Shown here piece after piece: positions 1-6,988 of a stretch of DNA of 7,839 nt (the first letter of the stretch is position 1; every line of letters starts with the position of its first letter). Source of the DNA: Actinomycetales bacterium (GTDB lineage Bacteria > Actinomycetota > Actinomycetes > Actinomycetales > Cellulomonadaceae). A model generated the notes under the pieces. That model was given only the letters and a program-made list of their open reading frames with translations. It was not told the DNA's origin and ran no database searches. The position numbers and the translations under genes were made by a program. Location: positions 1 to 7,839 of the forward strand of contig JAATES010000047.1 of NCBI GenBank assembly GCA_015655615.1. The letters run 5' to 3'.

Positions 1-405
1 CTGTATCACGCTGCGCTGACCCATGGTTCCAACCACTTGGTGGTGCTGATCGCCCAGGCCTGTGAGCTGTTGCGCGCGGCGGGCATGACCGACCCGGGAG
101 CGATGCTGAGCCATCTGCTCTCGGCCACGATGGACGGGGCGTTGCGGGCGGCCGAGGGCGACGGCAGTCCCCTGTCGGTGCTGACCGGTCCTGTGAGCCG
201 GGGCGACGCCGGCACGGTCGCCGATCATCTGTCTGCGGTCGCCGGCGCCGCGATCGACCTGGCGGCCCCTGACATCCTGGAGTCCTATCGGGTGCTGGCG
301 CGCGCGGCGACAGTGCGCTCGCTGCAGTCAGGACGTCTGAGTGAACGTGCCGCCGGAGGGCTCATGGATGTCCTGGCGGACAGTGATGGAAGGAATCCGA
401 CGTGA
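1..405 (+). CDS. DUF2520/Rossmann-like protein, C-terminal part (5' truncated)
   Basis: The reading frame is open from base 1 and ends at TGA 403-405, so only the last 134 residues are present and the true start lies upstream. The visible part begins [12 protein letters not shown], resembling the all-helical DUF2520 domain that follows an NAD(P)-binding Rossmann domain in this family. An LTGPVSRGD segment about 60 residues in is also typical. The Rossmann half is outside the window. The family resembles dehydrogenases of the ketopantoate reductase type, and its genes often sit beside panC in Actinobacteria, so a role in pantothenate synthesis is plausible but inferred. The stop overlaps the panC start by 4 bp (GTGA), suggesting translational coupling. 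Family assignment is by recognition of sequence pattern plus context; the exact reaction is unknown. Confidence 0.8.
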   Translation: MYHAALTHGSNHLVVLIAQACELLRAAGMTDPGAMLSHLLSATMDGALRAAEGDGSPLSVLTGPVSRGDAGTVADHLSAVAGAAIDLAAPDILESYRVLARAATVRSLQSGRLSERAAGGLMDVLADSDGRNPT

Positions 406-1340
406 TCGAGCAGGAGTCAGCCGGGACGGTGGTGGTCGCCACCGTCCCGGACCTCACCACGGTCCTCTCACAGACGGCGGGCCGTTCCCGTGCCGTGGTG
501 ATGACGATGGGGGCGTTGCATGAGGGCCATCTCGCGCTCGTGCAACGCGCCCGTGAGCTAGCCGACCAGGTTGTGGTGACGGTCTTCGTCAATCCGCTCC
601 AATTCGGCCCGGGTGAAGACCTGGACAGGTATCCGCGACGGCTGGATGCGGACGTCACGATGCTGTCCGCGGCCGGTGCGGATGTGGTCTTCGCACCGGA
701 GGCTGCTGAGGTCTACCCGGGCGGGACTCCTAGGGTCCAGGTCAGTGCTGGAGCGTTGGGGCGAGTCCTGGAGGGTGCGGTCCGTCCCGGCCACTTCGAC
801 GGGATGCTCACCGTCGTCCTCAAGCTCCTCCACATGATCCGGCCCACCTGGGCCGTCTTCGGGGAGAAGGACGCCCAGCAGTTGGTGCTGGTGCGGCGGA
901 TGGTGCAGGACCTCGACGTTCCGGTGGAGATCGTCGGGGTGCCGACGGTGCGTGACTCGGACGGCCTCGCGTTGTCCTCACGCAACGCCCACCTCTCCTC
1001 AGAGGAACGGACGCATGCGCTGGTGCTATCCCGGGCACTGGTGGCCGCGGGAGCAGAGGCGGCGGCTGGGGCCGGCGGAGCAGAGGTGCTGGCCGCCGCC
1101 CGGGCGCTCCTGGCGCAGGAGCGCGAGGTGGTTCCCGACTACGCGGCGCTGGTGGATCCCGCGACGCTGGCCCCGTGGGAGGCGGATCAGAGAGGACCTG
1201 CCTTGCTGCTGGTCGCAGCCCGCGTGGGCCGCACCCGGCTGATCGACAACGCGGGAGTGGTGCTGCGAGGGCCGGGGACCGAGGCCGTGGGTCGCCCGGA
1301 CAGCACGGCGCTCGCCGTGCTGTCAGAAGGGGCAAAATAG
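402..1340 (+). CDS. panC: Pantothenate synthetase (pantoate--beta-alanine ligase)
   Basis: This cytosolic enzyme of coenzyme A synthesis condenses pantoate with beta-alanine using ATP, through a pantoyl-adenylate. The 312-residue protein has the expected nucleotidyltransferase-fold signatures. TMGALHEGH (about 35-43) is the HIGH-type ATP site. FVNPLQF (62-68) carries the pantoate-binding Gln67. An RPGHFDG segment lies at 128-134, GEKDAQQL at 154-161, and LALSSRN (189-195) takes the KMSKS-like position. Length is near the usual 280-310. The GTG start at 402 is preceded by GGAAGGA at 388-394, 7 nt away, and overlaps the upstream stop by 4 bp. PanD, encoded next, supplies the beta-alanine substrate. 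The C-terminal 30 or so residues, rich in Gly and Ala, are the least recognisable part. Confidence 0.97.
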   Translation: MIEQESAGTVVVATVPDLTTVLSQTAGRSRAVVMTMGALHEGHLALVQRARELADQVVVTVFVNPLQFGPGEDLDRYPRRLDADVTMLSAAGADVVFAPEAAEVYPGGTPRVQVSAGALGRVLEGAVRPGHFDGMLTVVLKLLHMIRPTWAVFGEKDAQQLVLVRRMVQDLDVPVEIVGVPTVRDSDGLALSSRNAHLSSEERTHALVLSRALVAAGAEAAAGAGGAEVLAAARALLAQEREVVPDYAALVDPATLAPWEADQRGPALLLVAARVGRTRLIDNAGVVLRGPGTEAVGRPDSTALAVLSEGAK

Positions 1341-1345
1341 TCCCT

Positions 1346-1789
1346 ATGCAACGACCGATGATGATCTCGAAGATCCATCGCGCGACTGTCACGCAGGCCG
1401 ACCTCGACTATGTCGGGTCCATCACCATCGACGTCGACCTGCTGCGGGCCGCTGATCTGCTGCCCGGGCAGCAGGTCGATGTCGTGGATGTGACCAATGG
1501 CGCTCGCTTGACCACCTACGTCATCGCAGGGCCCCCCGGTGGTGGCGACGTGCGCATCAATGGGGCGGCTGCACAGTTGGTGCACCCGGGCGATGTCGTC
1601 ATCGTCATCGCCTATGGTCAGTTGGACGATGCCGAGGCGCGGACCTACCGACCTCGGGTGGTGTTCGTGGACGCCCGGAATCGCCTGGTGGCCGAGGGCG
1701 ATGAAGCCGGCGACGCTCCGACAGGACATGGTCTGGTGTCCAGCGGGCTTCCGCTCGATGTCGCACGCAGATTCGGCTCACCGGCATGA
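1346..1789 (+). CDS. panD: Aspartate 1-decarboxylase (pyruvoyl-dependent), proenzyme
   Basis: The product converts L-aspartate to beta-alanine, the amine half of pantothenate. It is made as a proenzyme that cleaves itself between Gly24 and Ser25, turning Ser25 into the pyruvoyl cofactor. With the ATG at 1346 the residues align with E. coli numbering without any shift: Lys9, Tyr22, Gly24-Ser25, Arg54 and Tyr58 are all present, followed by [13 protein letters not shown] around 70-83. That agreement chooses 1346 over the internal ATG at 1358. AGAAGGGG at 1325-1332 is a rather distant ribosome site. The protein is 147 residues, about 20 longer at the C terminus than the E. coli enzyme (126) and slightly longer than the M. 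tuberculosis one. It begins 5 nt after panC stops and ends in a 4-bp ATGA overlap with nadB. Confidence 0.97.
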   Translation: MQRPMMISKIHRATVTQADLDYVGSITIDVDLLRAADLLPGQQVDVVDVTNGARLTTYVIAGPPGGGDVRINGAAAQLVHPGDVVIVIAYGQLDDAEARTYRPRVVFVDARNRLVAEGDEAGDAPTGHGLVSSGLPLDVARRFGSPA

Positions 1790-3510
1790 GCCTGGCCGCC
1801 TCACCCGCCGTCACGGCGGATGTGCCCGTGGTGCGGCTGTCACGTCGGCTGGCGGCGCCGGAGCCCGGATGGACCCTCGAGGTCGACGCTGTGGTCATCG
1901 GCTCGGGAATCGCGGGCCTCACGGCGGCATTGGAACTGCGGAGCAAGGTCGATCGGGTTCTGCTGGTGACCAAGACGGTGTTGTCCTCCGGCTCGACGGT
2001 GTGGGCGCAGGGAGGGATCGCTGCTGCGCTCGATCCGGGGGACTCCCCGGCCGCGCACTTGGCTGACACCCTGGTGGCAGGCGGCGGCCTGTGTGACGAG
2101 GCGGCCGTCGAGGTGCTGGTGACAGAGGGACCCGAACGGGTGCGGCAGCTGATCGCCCGGGGGGCGCACTTCGACCGGGACACGACGGGGGCTGTCTCCC
2201 TGACGTTGGAGGGCGGTCACCATGTGTCGCGGATCGCCCACGCCGGGGGCGACGCCACCGGAGCGGAGATCTCCCGGGCACTGGTGGCCCAGATCGAGGC
2301 GGTGAGGGACGATCCAGGCATCGAGGTGATCGAACATGCCATGGTGATCGACTTGCTCACCGCGGATGATGGCACCGTCTGCGGAGTCACGCTACACGTG
2401 CTCGGCGAAGGCAGTCGCGATGGGGTCGGTGCGGTCCTCGGCCGTGCGGTCGTGCTGGCCACGGGCGGGATCGGACAGGTCTTCGCGTCGTCGACCAACC
2501 CGCCCCAGGCCACGGGCGATGGGATCGCGGCCGCGATGCGTGCTGGTGCTCAGATCGCCGATCTGGAGTTCGTGCAGTTCCATCCCACCGTGCTCTGGCT
2601 GGGTTCGGGGGCCCGAGGGCAGTTGACGCTGATCTCCGAGGCGGTCCGGGGTGAGGGCGCCTATCTGCTGGACACGCATGGGGTGCGCTTCATGCCGGAG
2701 GTCCACCCGCAGGCCGAATTGGCGCCACGTGACGTGGTGGCCCATGCGATCGTCCAGCGGATGGCGGCCACCCACTCCGATCATGTGCTGCTGGACGCCC
2801 GCCACCTCGGTGAGGACTTCCTCCGGCAGCGGTTCCCGACCATCACGGAACGCCTTGCCGAGGCCGGTTTCCACCTCGGCTCCGATCTGATTCCCGTGGC
2901 CCCGGCCCAGCACTATCATTCCGGCGGAGTGGTGACTGACCTTCAGGGGCGTTCCACCCTGGCGGGCCTGTACGCGGTGGGGGAGGTGGCGTGCACCGGC
3001 GTCCATGGAGCCAACCGGCTGGCCTCGAACTCTCTGGTGGAAGGCCTGGTCTTCGCCTACCGGGCCGCTGCCGACGTCGTCTCTCGGATTGCGGCGGGTG
3101 AGTTGCCGCAGCGGGAACCGGTGGACCGGGGGCCGCGGGCTGGACTCGTCTCAGGTGCGGCGCGCTCCCGCGTTCAGCGGATCGCGTCTGCTGGGCCGGG
3201 TGTGCTCCGCGATCGGGACGGACTACGCCAGGCGCTGGGTGACCTGGCGCGAGTGCCCTCCGACGTCCACCTGCGTCCCGACGTCATGGCGTCACCCCAG
3301 GCCGCGGAGTGGGAGACGTCCAACGTCTTCCAGGTGGCCGCGGCTCTGGCACTGGCGGCCCTGGTGCGCGAAGAGAGCCGTGGCGGACACTTCCGCACCG
3401 ACTTTCCCGCGCCCGACGACGCCTGGCTGCGTCATGTGGTGCTCCAGCTGGGAGCGGACGGCGAACTCGGCATGACATTGCGGCCCTCGACTGACGGGCA
3501 CCACGCATGA
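1786..3510 (+). CDS. nadB: L-aspartate oxidase
   Basis: This FAD-dependent cytosolic enzyme oxidises L-aspartate to iminoaspartate, the first step of de novo NAD synthesis. The 574-residue protein has an N-terminal FAD-binding GSGIAG at 39-44 and [13 protein letters not shown] at 69-81. [18 protein letters not shown] lies at 142-159 and QFHPT at 264-268. VRGEGA (287-292) carries the conserved Arg288, and YHSGGV (377-382) carries His378. The FAD-contacting run [11 protein letters not shown] is at 410-420. The C-terminal helical domain contains [11 protein letters not shown] (531-541), typical of the fumarate reductase/succinate dehydrogenase flavoprotein superfamily. The order of motifs and the length fit NadB rather than SdhA or FrdA. 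The start overlaps the panD stop by ATGA; there is no clear ribosome site, so coupling to panD translation is likely. About 34 residues precede the FAD domain, so a slightly later start is possible. Confidence 0.97.
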   Translation: MSLAASPAVTADVPVVRLSRRLAAPEPGWTLEVDAVVIGSGIAGLTAALELRSKVDRVLLVTKTVLSSGSTVWAQGGIAAALDPGDSPAAHLADTLVAGGGLCDEAAVEVLVTEGPERVRQLIARGAHFDRDTTGAVSLTLEGGHHVSRIAHAGGDATGAEISRALVAQIEAVRDDPGIEVIEHAMVIDLLTADDGTVCGVTLHVLGEGSRDGVGAVLGRAVVLATGGIGQVFASSTNPPQATGDGIAAAMRAGAQIADLEFVQFHPTVLWLGSGARGQLTLISEAVRGEGAYLLDTHGVRFMPEVHPQAELAPRDVVAHAIVQRMAATHSDHVLLDARHLGEDFLRQRFPTITERLAEAGFHLGSDLIPVAPAQHYHSGGVVTDLQGRSTLAGLYAVGEVACTGVHGANRLASNSLVEGLVFAYRAAADVVSRIAAGELPQREPVDRGPRAGLVSGAARSRVQRIASAGPGVLRDRDGLRQALGDLARVPSDVHLRPDVMASPQAAEWETSNVFQVAAALALAALVREESRGGHFRTDFPAPDDAWLRHVVLQLGADGELGMTLRPSTDGHHA

Positions 3511-4472
3511 TCGCCGACAGCAGCATGCGGGACCCGCGGCTGCCTGGCGACCCGATAGACCTGGCGGAGGTCGTGCGCACGGTCCAGCGGACGTTGGATG
3601 AGGATCTGGGTGCGGGCGCCTCGCCGACCTCTGGTGCGCCGGTGGCCATGGTGGGCCGGGATGTCACCACGCAGGCGACGATCAGTCCCGCCGAGGTGGG
3701 CACTGCGGCGGTGGTCGCGCGCGAGGCCGGAGTGATCGCCGGACTGGTCGTGGTGCGTCCAGCCGTCGAGCAAGCAGCACAGCGTTTCGGCCTCGGGCCG
3801 GTCTCGGTCGTCTTCCGAGCCCGCGACGGCGAACGGGTACGTGCCGGGCAGGTGCTGGCCGAGGTGACCGGGCCGATCCAGGCTCTGCTCATCGCGGAGC
3901 GGTCGTTGCTGAACCTGGCCTCCCGGGCTTCGGGCGTGGCCACCGCGACCCGGCGTTGGGCGGACGCTTTGGCGGGCAGTGGTGCGCAGGTGCTCGACAC
4001 CCGCAAGACCACTCCGGGGCTGCGGTGGTTGGAGAAGTATGCCGTCCGGTGCGGGGGAGGGACGAACAAGCGGATGGGCCTGTACGACGTGGCCATGATC
4101 AAGGACAACCATGTCGTGGCGGCAGGCTCGATCTCACAGGCCATTGCGCGGGTGCGCGCGAGCTTCCCGGACGTGCTGATCCAGGTCGAGGCGGACACGA
4201 CGGACCAGGCGGTGGAAGCGGTGGCCGCCGGAGCTCGGTTCCTGTTGCTCGACAACATGCCGGACGAGGTGCTGGGCGCCACCGTGGCCGCAGTACGGGC
4301 GGGGGAGCGAATCACTGGCCGGGTGGAGCTGGAGGCCACGGGTAACCTCACCCTCGATCGTGCGGCGGCAGTGGCGTCCACCGGGGTGGACTATCTCTCC
4401 GTGGGCGGGCTGACCCATTCGTCTCCGATCCTCGACCTCGCGCTGGATCTGCTGCCGGCTGTGTCGCGCTGA
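3507..4472 (+). CDS. nadC: Nicotinate-nucleotide (quinolinate) pyrophosphorylase, carboxylating
   Basis: The product joins quinolinate to phosphoribosyl pyrophosphate, releasing CO2 to give nicotinate mononucleotide, the third step of de novo NAD synthesis. The 321-residue protein shows the full set of family motifs. These are IAERSLLNLASRASGVAT (129-146), DTRKTTPGLR (164-173), KYAVRCGGGTNKRMGL (177-192) and IKDNHV (198-203). VEAD (228-231), LLLDN (246-250), LEATGN (275-280) and SVGGLTHS (298-305) follow. One departure is Lys188, where the usual motif reads N-H-R. The EDLG...DVTT region near the N terminus (32-55) holds an extra loop of roughly 14 residues, making the protein a little longer than the usual 280-300. 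The ATG overlaps the nadB stop by 4 bp. An in-frame ATG at 3525 is an alternative start. It is the last gene of the operon before the lysS promoter. Confidence 0.97.
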   Translation: MIADSSMRDPRLPGDPIDLAEVVRTVQRTLDEDLGAGASPTSGAPVAMVGRDVTTQATISPAEVGTAAVVAREAGVIAGLVVVRPAVEQAAQRFGLGPVSVVFRARDGERVRAGQVLAEVTGPIQALLIAERSLLNLASRASGVATATRRWADALAGSGAQVLDTRKTTPGLRWLEKYAVRCGGGTNKRMGLYDVAMIKDNHVVAAGSISQAIARVRASFPDVLIQVEADTTDQAVEAVAAGARFLLLDNMPDEVLGATVAAVRAGERITGRVELEATGNLTLDRAAAVASTGVDYLSVGGLTHSSPILDLALDLLPAVSR

Positions 4473-4506
4473 GTCCGCCGCTGCGAAGGCGCGAATCTTG
4501 GGTCGG

Positions 4507-4512
4507 TAGAAT
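4507..4512 (+). promoter_or_regulatory. lysS -10 box (TAGAAT), probable leaderless start
   Basis: TAGAAT matches the actinobacterial TANNNT -10 consensus and ends 6 nt before the GTG at 4519. That spacing would put the transcription start on the initiation codon. No Shine-Dalgarno-like sequence fits between them. No good -35 hexamer is visible 16-18 nt upstream. The pattern is the usual one for leaderless mRNAs in Actinobacteria; the assignment is by inspection only. Confidence 0.6.
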
Positions 4513-4518
4513 CAGCGG

Positions 4519-6045
4519 GTGACTTCCCCCGATTCCAGACCGGCCAGCGACGACGTGACCACCGCGGATGACCTTCCCGAACAGGTGAAGGTCCGGCGTG
4601 ACAAGCGCGATCGGCTGCTGGCACGCGGAGGCCAGGCCTATCCGGTGTCCGTTCCCCGGTCTCACACGCTCGCCGAGATACGCGACCAGTACTCGGGTTT
4701 GGAGACCGGCGAGGAGACCCAGGACGAGGTCGGGATCGCGGGCCGCGTGGTCTTCCTGCGCAATACCGGCAAGCTGTGCTTTGTCACGCTCCAGGACGGG
4801 GAGGGCAACCGGCTGCAGGTGATGCTGAGCCAGGCCGAGGTCGGGGAATCCTCTCTGGCCGATTTCAAGGCCGACGTCGACTTGGGCGATCATCTCTTCG
4901 CCCATGGCCGAGTGATCTCTTCGCGGCGTGGAGAATTGTCGATTTTCGCTGATTCATGGCAGATCGCTTCCAAATCCTTGCGTCCGCTTCCGATTCTCCA
5001 CAAGGAGCTTTCTGAAGAATCCAGGGTGAGGCAGCGCTATGTCGATCTGATCTCTCGTGACTCCGCACGACAGACGGCACGTGATCGTACTGGTGTCGTC
5101 CGCTCTTTGCGCGAGAATCTCCAGGCTCGGAATTTCATGGAGGTGGAGACGCCGATGCTCCAGACCATCCACGGGGGTGCAGCAGCACGGCCATTCCGCA
5201 CCCATATGAACGCCTTTGATTTGGAGCTCTACCTGCGGATTGCTCCCGAGCTGTTCCTCAAGCGCGCCGTGGTGGGTGGCCTGGAACGGGTCTTCGAGAT
5301 CAATAGGAACTTCCGCAACGAGGGCGCTGACTCGACCCACTCGCCGGAATTCGCGATGCTCGAGGCCTACGAGGCGTACGGGGACTACAACACGATGGCC
5401 GCGCTGACCCAGGATCTGGTGCAGCGGGCCGCATCTGACGTGTTCGGCGGCACCGTGGTGACTCTGGCCGACGGGGAGCAGTACGACATCGGCGGCGACT
5501 GGGCGGATCTGTCGATGTATGACTCACTGTCGGAGTCCCTGGGAGAGCCCGTCACGCCGGAGACCCCGGTGGCCGCCCTCGCCGCGCTGGCTGCGAGGCT
5601 CGAAGTCGCCGTGGACCCGGCGCGCGCGACCCATGGCAAGCTCGTGGAGGCCTTGTGGGAGCATCGGGTGGGGGACGAGCTCTACGCGCCGACCTTCGTG
5701 CGCGACTTCCCCGTTGAGACGTCTCCACTGACCCGAGATCACCGGAGCATCCCGGGGGTGGTCGAGAAGTGGGATCTGTATGTGCGGGGCTTCGAGCTCG
5801 CGACGGCCTACTCGGAGTTGGTCGATCCCGTGATCCAACGTCAACGTTTCGAGGAGCAGGCACGTGCCGCGGCGGCTGGCGACGACGAGGCCATGGTGCT
5901 CGATGAGGACTTCCTCACGGCCATGGAATATGCCATGCCACCCAGCGGGGGCATGGGAATGGGCCTGGATCGCCTGCTGATGGCACTGACCGGACTGGGC
6001 ATTCGGGAGACAATTCTGTTTCCGCTAGTCAAGCCTCTGCTCTGA
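4519..6045 (+). CDS. lysS: Lysyl-tRNA synthetase, class II
   Basis: The enzyme charges tRNA-Lys with lysine in the cytosol. The 508-residue length is typical. An OB-fold anticodon-binding domain spans roughly 70-165 (VGIAGRVV, then [16 protein letters not shown]), followed by the linker [17 protein letters not shown]. The class II core contains motif 1 around 188-213 (ending [10 protein letters not shown]). Motif 2 lies around 257-285, with the catalytic FRNEG and THSPEF. Motif 3 is [10 protein letters not shown] at 477-486. The GTG start is supported by the -10 box placed for a leaderless mRNA and by the position of the N-terminal [16 protein letters not shown] helix. It follows nadC after 46 bp and ends just before the promoter of a small membrane protein gene. 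Codons roughly 132-214 are unusually rich in A/T-ending triplets compared with the rest. Confidence 0.97.
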   Translation: MTSPDSRPASDDVTTADDLPEQVKVRRDKRDRLLARGGQAYPVSVPRSHTLAEIRDQYSGLETGEETQDEVGIAGRVVFLRNTGKLCFVTLQDGEGNRLQVMLSQAEVGESSLADFKADVDLGDHLFAHGRVISSRRGELSIFADSWQIASKSLRPLPILHKELSEESRVRQRYVDLISRDSARQTARDRTGVVRSLRENLQARNFMEVETPMLQTIHGGAAARPFRTHMNAFDLELYLRIAPELFLKRAVVGGLERVFEINRNFRNEGADSTHSPEFAMLEAYEAYGDYNTMAALTQDLVQRAASDVFGGTVVTLADGEQYDIGGDWADLSMYDSLSESLGEPVTPETPVAALAALAARLEVAVDPARATHGKLVEALWEHRVGDELYAPTFVRDFPVETSPLTRDHRSIPGVVEKWDLYVRGFELATAYSELVDPVIQRQRFEEQARAAAAGDDEAMVLDEDFLTAMEYAMPPSGGMGMGLDRLLMALTGLGIRETILFPLVKPLL

Positions 6046-6052
6046 GGCTAGC

Positions 6053-6058
6053 TATAAT
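6053..6058 (+). promoter_or_regulatory. Perfect -10 box (TATAAT) for the small membrane protein gene
   Basis: TATAAT lies 8 nt after the lysS stop and 24 nt before the next ATG, within an A/T-rich patch (6053-6070) in an otherwise G/C-rich region. A start of transcription near 6065 would leave a short leader carrying the ribosome site at 6073-6077. No convincing -35 element is visible. Confidence 0.6.
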
Positions 6059-6082
6059 ATACTTCAGATTCGAGGAGTCGAC

Positions 6083-6280
6083 ATGAGTGATCTGGGTCCG
6101 GCGTTGACGACCTTGGCTCCATCTGTCGGTGTGGGGCTGATCTTCTTTGTCGTGGTCCGTTCCGTGTTGCGCGCAGACCGGAATGAACGTCGGCATCTTA
6201 AGGAGTTGGACGAGGAGGCGGCCCGCGACAAGCGTGAGAGACCCGGACGCGAAGGCATACATGATGCGGATCACATATAA
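6083..6280 (+). CDS. Small single-pass membrane protein, unknown function
   Basis: The ORF encodes 65 residues. A hydrophobic helix from about 8 to 25 (LTTLAPSVGVGLIFFVVV) is followed by a strongly charged tail (RSVLRADRNERRHLKELDEE and onward) that may form an amphipathic or coiled helix. By the positive-inside rule the tail should face the cytoplasm. There is no cleavable signal peptide and no recognisable catalytic motif. Expression is credible because a perfect TATAAT precedes it and AGGAG (6073-6077) lies 5 nt before the ATG. The last 10 or so residues (after KRERPG) look unconstrained. From memory, short membrane proteins with an LRADR-ER sequence occur beside lysS in other Actinobacteria, which I could not check. 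Function is unknown. Confidence 0.75.
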   Translation: MSDLGPALTTLAPSVGVGLIFFVVVRSVLRADRNERRHLKELDEEAARDKRERPGREGIHDADHI

Positions 6281-6281
6281 T
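6276..6281 (+). promoter_or_regulatory. Second perfect TATAAT box, candidate lsr2 promoter
   Basis: TATAAT overlaps the stop codon of the small membrane protein gene (TAA 6278-6280). Transcription from about 6288 would give lsr2 a leader of roughly 147 nt. No clear -35 box is visible. A weaker TANNNT match, TAGTGT at 6379-6384, could instead give a leader of about 44 nt. Confidence 0.45.
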
Positions 6282-6352
6282 CTCGACGGTCACGTGGGAT
6301 GTGGTGACTCTGCGGGGAATCCGGAGATCTCTGGGCGCCGGCACACCCTTTC

Positions 6353-6368
6353 CCTGAGAATTCTCAGG
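6353..6368. promoter_or_regulatory. Perfect 16-bp palindrome upstream of lsr2, candidate operator
   Basis: CCTGAGAATTCTCAGG is identical to its reverse complement over all 16 bases, and the symmetry stops at both ends. It sits 66 bp before the lsr2 start codon and just upstream of the TAGTGT box at 6379-6384. The size and perfect dyad fit a site for a dimeric repressor or activator. It has no loop, so it is a poor RNA hairpin, and no T-run follows, so it is not a terminator. The binding protein is unknown. Confidence 0.4.
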
Positions 6369-6434
6369 TTCAATCTGTTAGTGTCGTTCCCACAGCAATC
6401 GACAGTTATCACGTCGCAGAGGAAGGGAATCACT

Positions 6435-6770
6435 GTGGCACAGAAAGTTCAGATTATCCTCGAGGATGACCTCACCGGTGGCCCGGCCACCAGCACGGTC
6501 ACGTTCGCACTGGATGGCACATCCTACGAGATCGACCTTAACGAGGAGAATGCCGCCAAGCTGCGCGACTCCGTCTCCGAGTGGATTCGCAGCGCGCGCA
6601 AGGTCGGCCGTTCGACCCGGGGCACGGTGAGCCGTCGTACGGGTTCGGGACGTCCACGTTCCACGACCACGGGTGCAGAGCGCGAGTGGCTGCGGGAGAA
6701 CGGTTACGAGGTCAGCTCTCGTGGCCGCATCTCCGCAGAGCTCAAAGAGATCTACAACGCGGCACACTGA
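6435..6770 (+). CDS. lsr2: Lsr2 family nucleoid-associated protein / xenogeneic silencer
   Basis: Lsr2 is the actinobacterial H-NS analogue: it binds A/T-rich DNA in the minor groove, bridges it and silences foreign or virulence genes. The 111-residue protein has the N-terminal oligomerisation domain (about 1-58: MAQKVQIILEDD, then TSYEIDL, then KLRDSVSEWI). A flexible basic linker rich in Arg, Thr and Ser spans 59-80. The C-terminal DNA-binding domain (81-111) includes REWLRENGYEVSSRGRI, in which Arg96-Gly97-Arg98 is the AT-hook-like motif. After RGRI, Ser100 replaces the Pro of the M. tuberculosis protein. The GTG start is backed by GGAAGG at 6421-6426, 8 nt upstream, and by agreement with the family N terminus. 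It has its own upstream region and a strong terminator downstream. Autoregulation through the A/T-rich promoter patches is possible. Confidence 0.96.
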   Translation: MAQKVQIILEDDLTGGPATSTVTFALDGTSYEIDLNEENAAKLRDSVSEWIRSARKVGRSTRGTVSRRTGSGRPRSTTTGAEREWLRENGYEVSSRGRISAELKEIYNAAH

Positions 6771-6828
6771 GGCTTCGCTCTGATTTCTCGGAACGGGGTT
6801 CTGGCGTTGACATGAATGCCGGACTGCA

Positions 6829-6864
6829 CCGATGGGGGCCGACCTGAAGGTCGGCCCCCATCGG
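6829..6864 (+). terminator. Strong intrinsic terminator after lsr2
   Basis: CCGATGGGGGCCGACC (6829-6844) pairs perfectly over 16 bp with 6849-6864 around a TGAA loop. CTTTTCC follows at 6865-6871. The T-run lies only on the plus-strand side, so it stops transcription coming from lsr2. It separates this unit from the convergent minus-strand bfd-like gene. Confidence 0.92.
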
Positions 6865-6988
6865 CTTTTCCATGACTGCATCCTGACGCGTAGCTACTAG
6901 GACGGCGACGGCGGAGGGGAGATGTACAAAGGGCGGGCGGTACCGCGGCGAGTGGAGTCCTGGCTCGTCGGGAGCCCGGAGTGCCGGC

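Noticed and set aside
820..1392. 190-codon minus-strand frame opposite panC
   Set aside because: The Pro/Arg-rich product is typical of spurious antisense frames in high-GC DNA.
2392..3006. 204-codon minus-strand frame inside nadB
   Set aside because: It is antisense to a well-conserved enzyme and has no recognisable domain or start signal.
3284..4381. 365-codon open frame on the minus strand across nadB and nadC
   Set aside because: Its translation is low-complexity, rich in Arg, Ser, Ala and Thr, and lies opposite two clearly real genes; it is a by-product of high-GC codon bias.
4930..4999. Separated inverted repeat GGAGAAT/ATTCTCC inside lysS
   Set aside because: Only 7 bp is shared across some 50 bp of coding sequence, which can occur by chance.
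6807..6812. Perfect TTGACA that could be a -35 box
   Set aside because: No -10 element follows at 16-18 bp; transcription would begin inside the terminator stem.
6812..6847. 11-codon ORF (MNAGLHRWGPT) ending in the lsr2 terminator hairpin, considered as a leader peptide
   Set aside because: It lacks a ribosome site, has no run of one amino acid, and no gene lies downstream on that strand to be attenuated.
6937..6946. 10-bp palindrome GCGGTACCGC downstream of the bfd-like gene
   Set aside because: It is short, G/C-rich and lacks a T-run on either strand, so neither a terminator nor an operator is supported.
6962..6976. Small hairpin GGCTC-5 nt-GAGCC considered as the bfd-like terminator
   Set aside because: It has only a 5-bp stem and no T-run on the minus-strand side.
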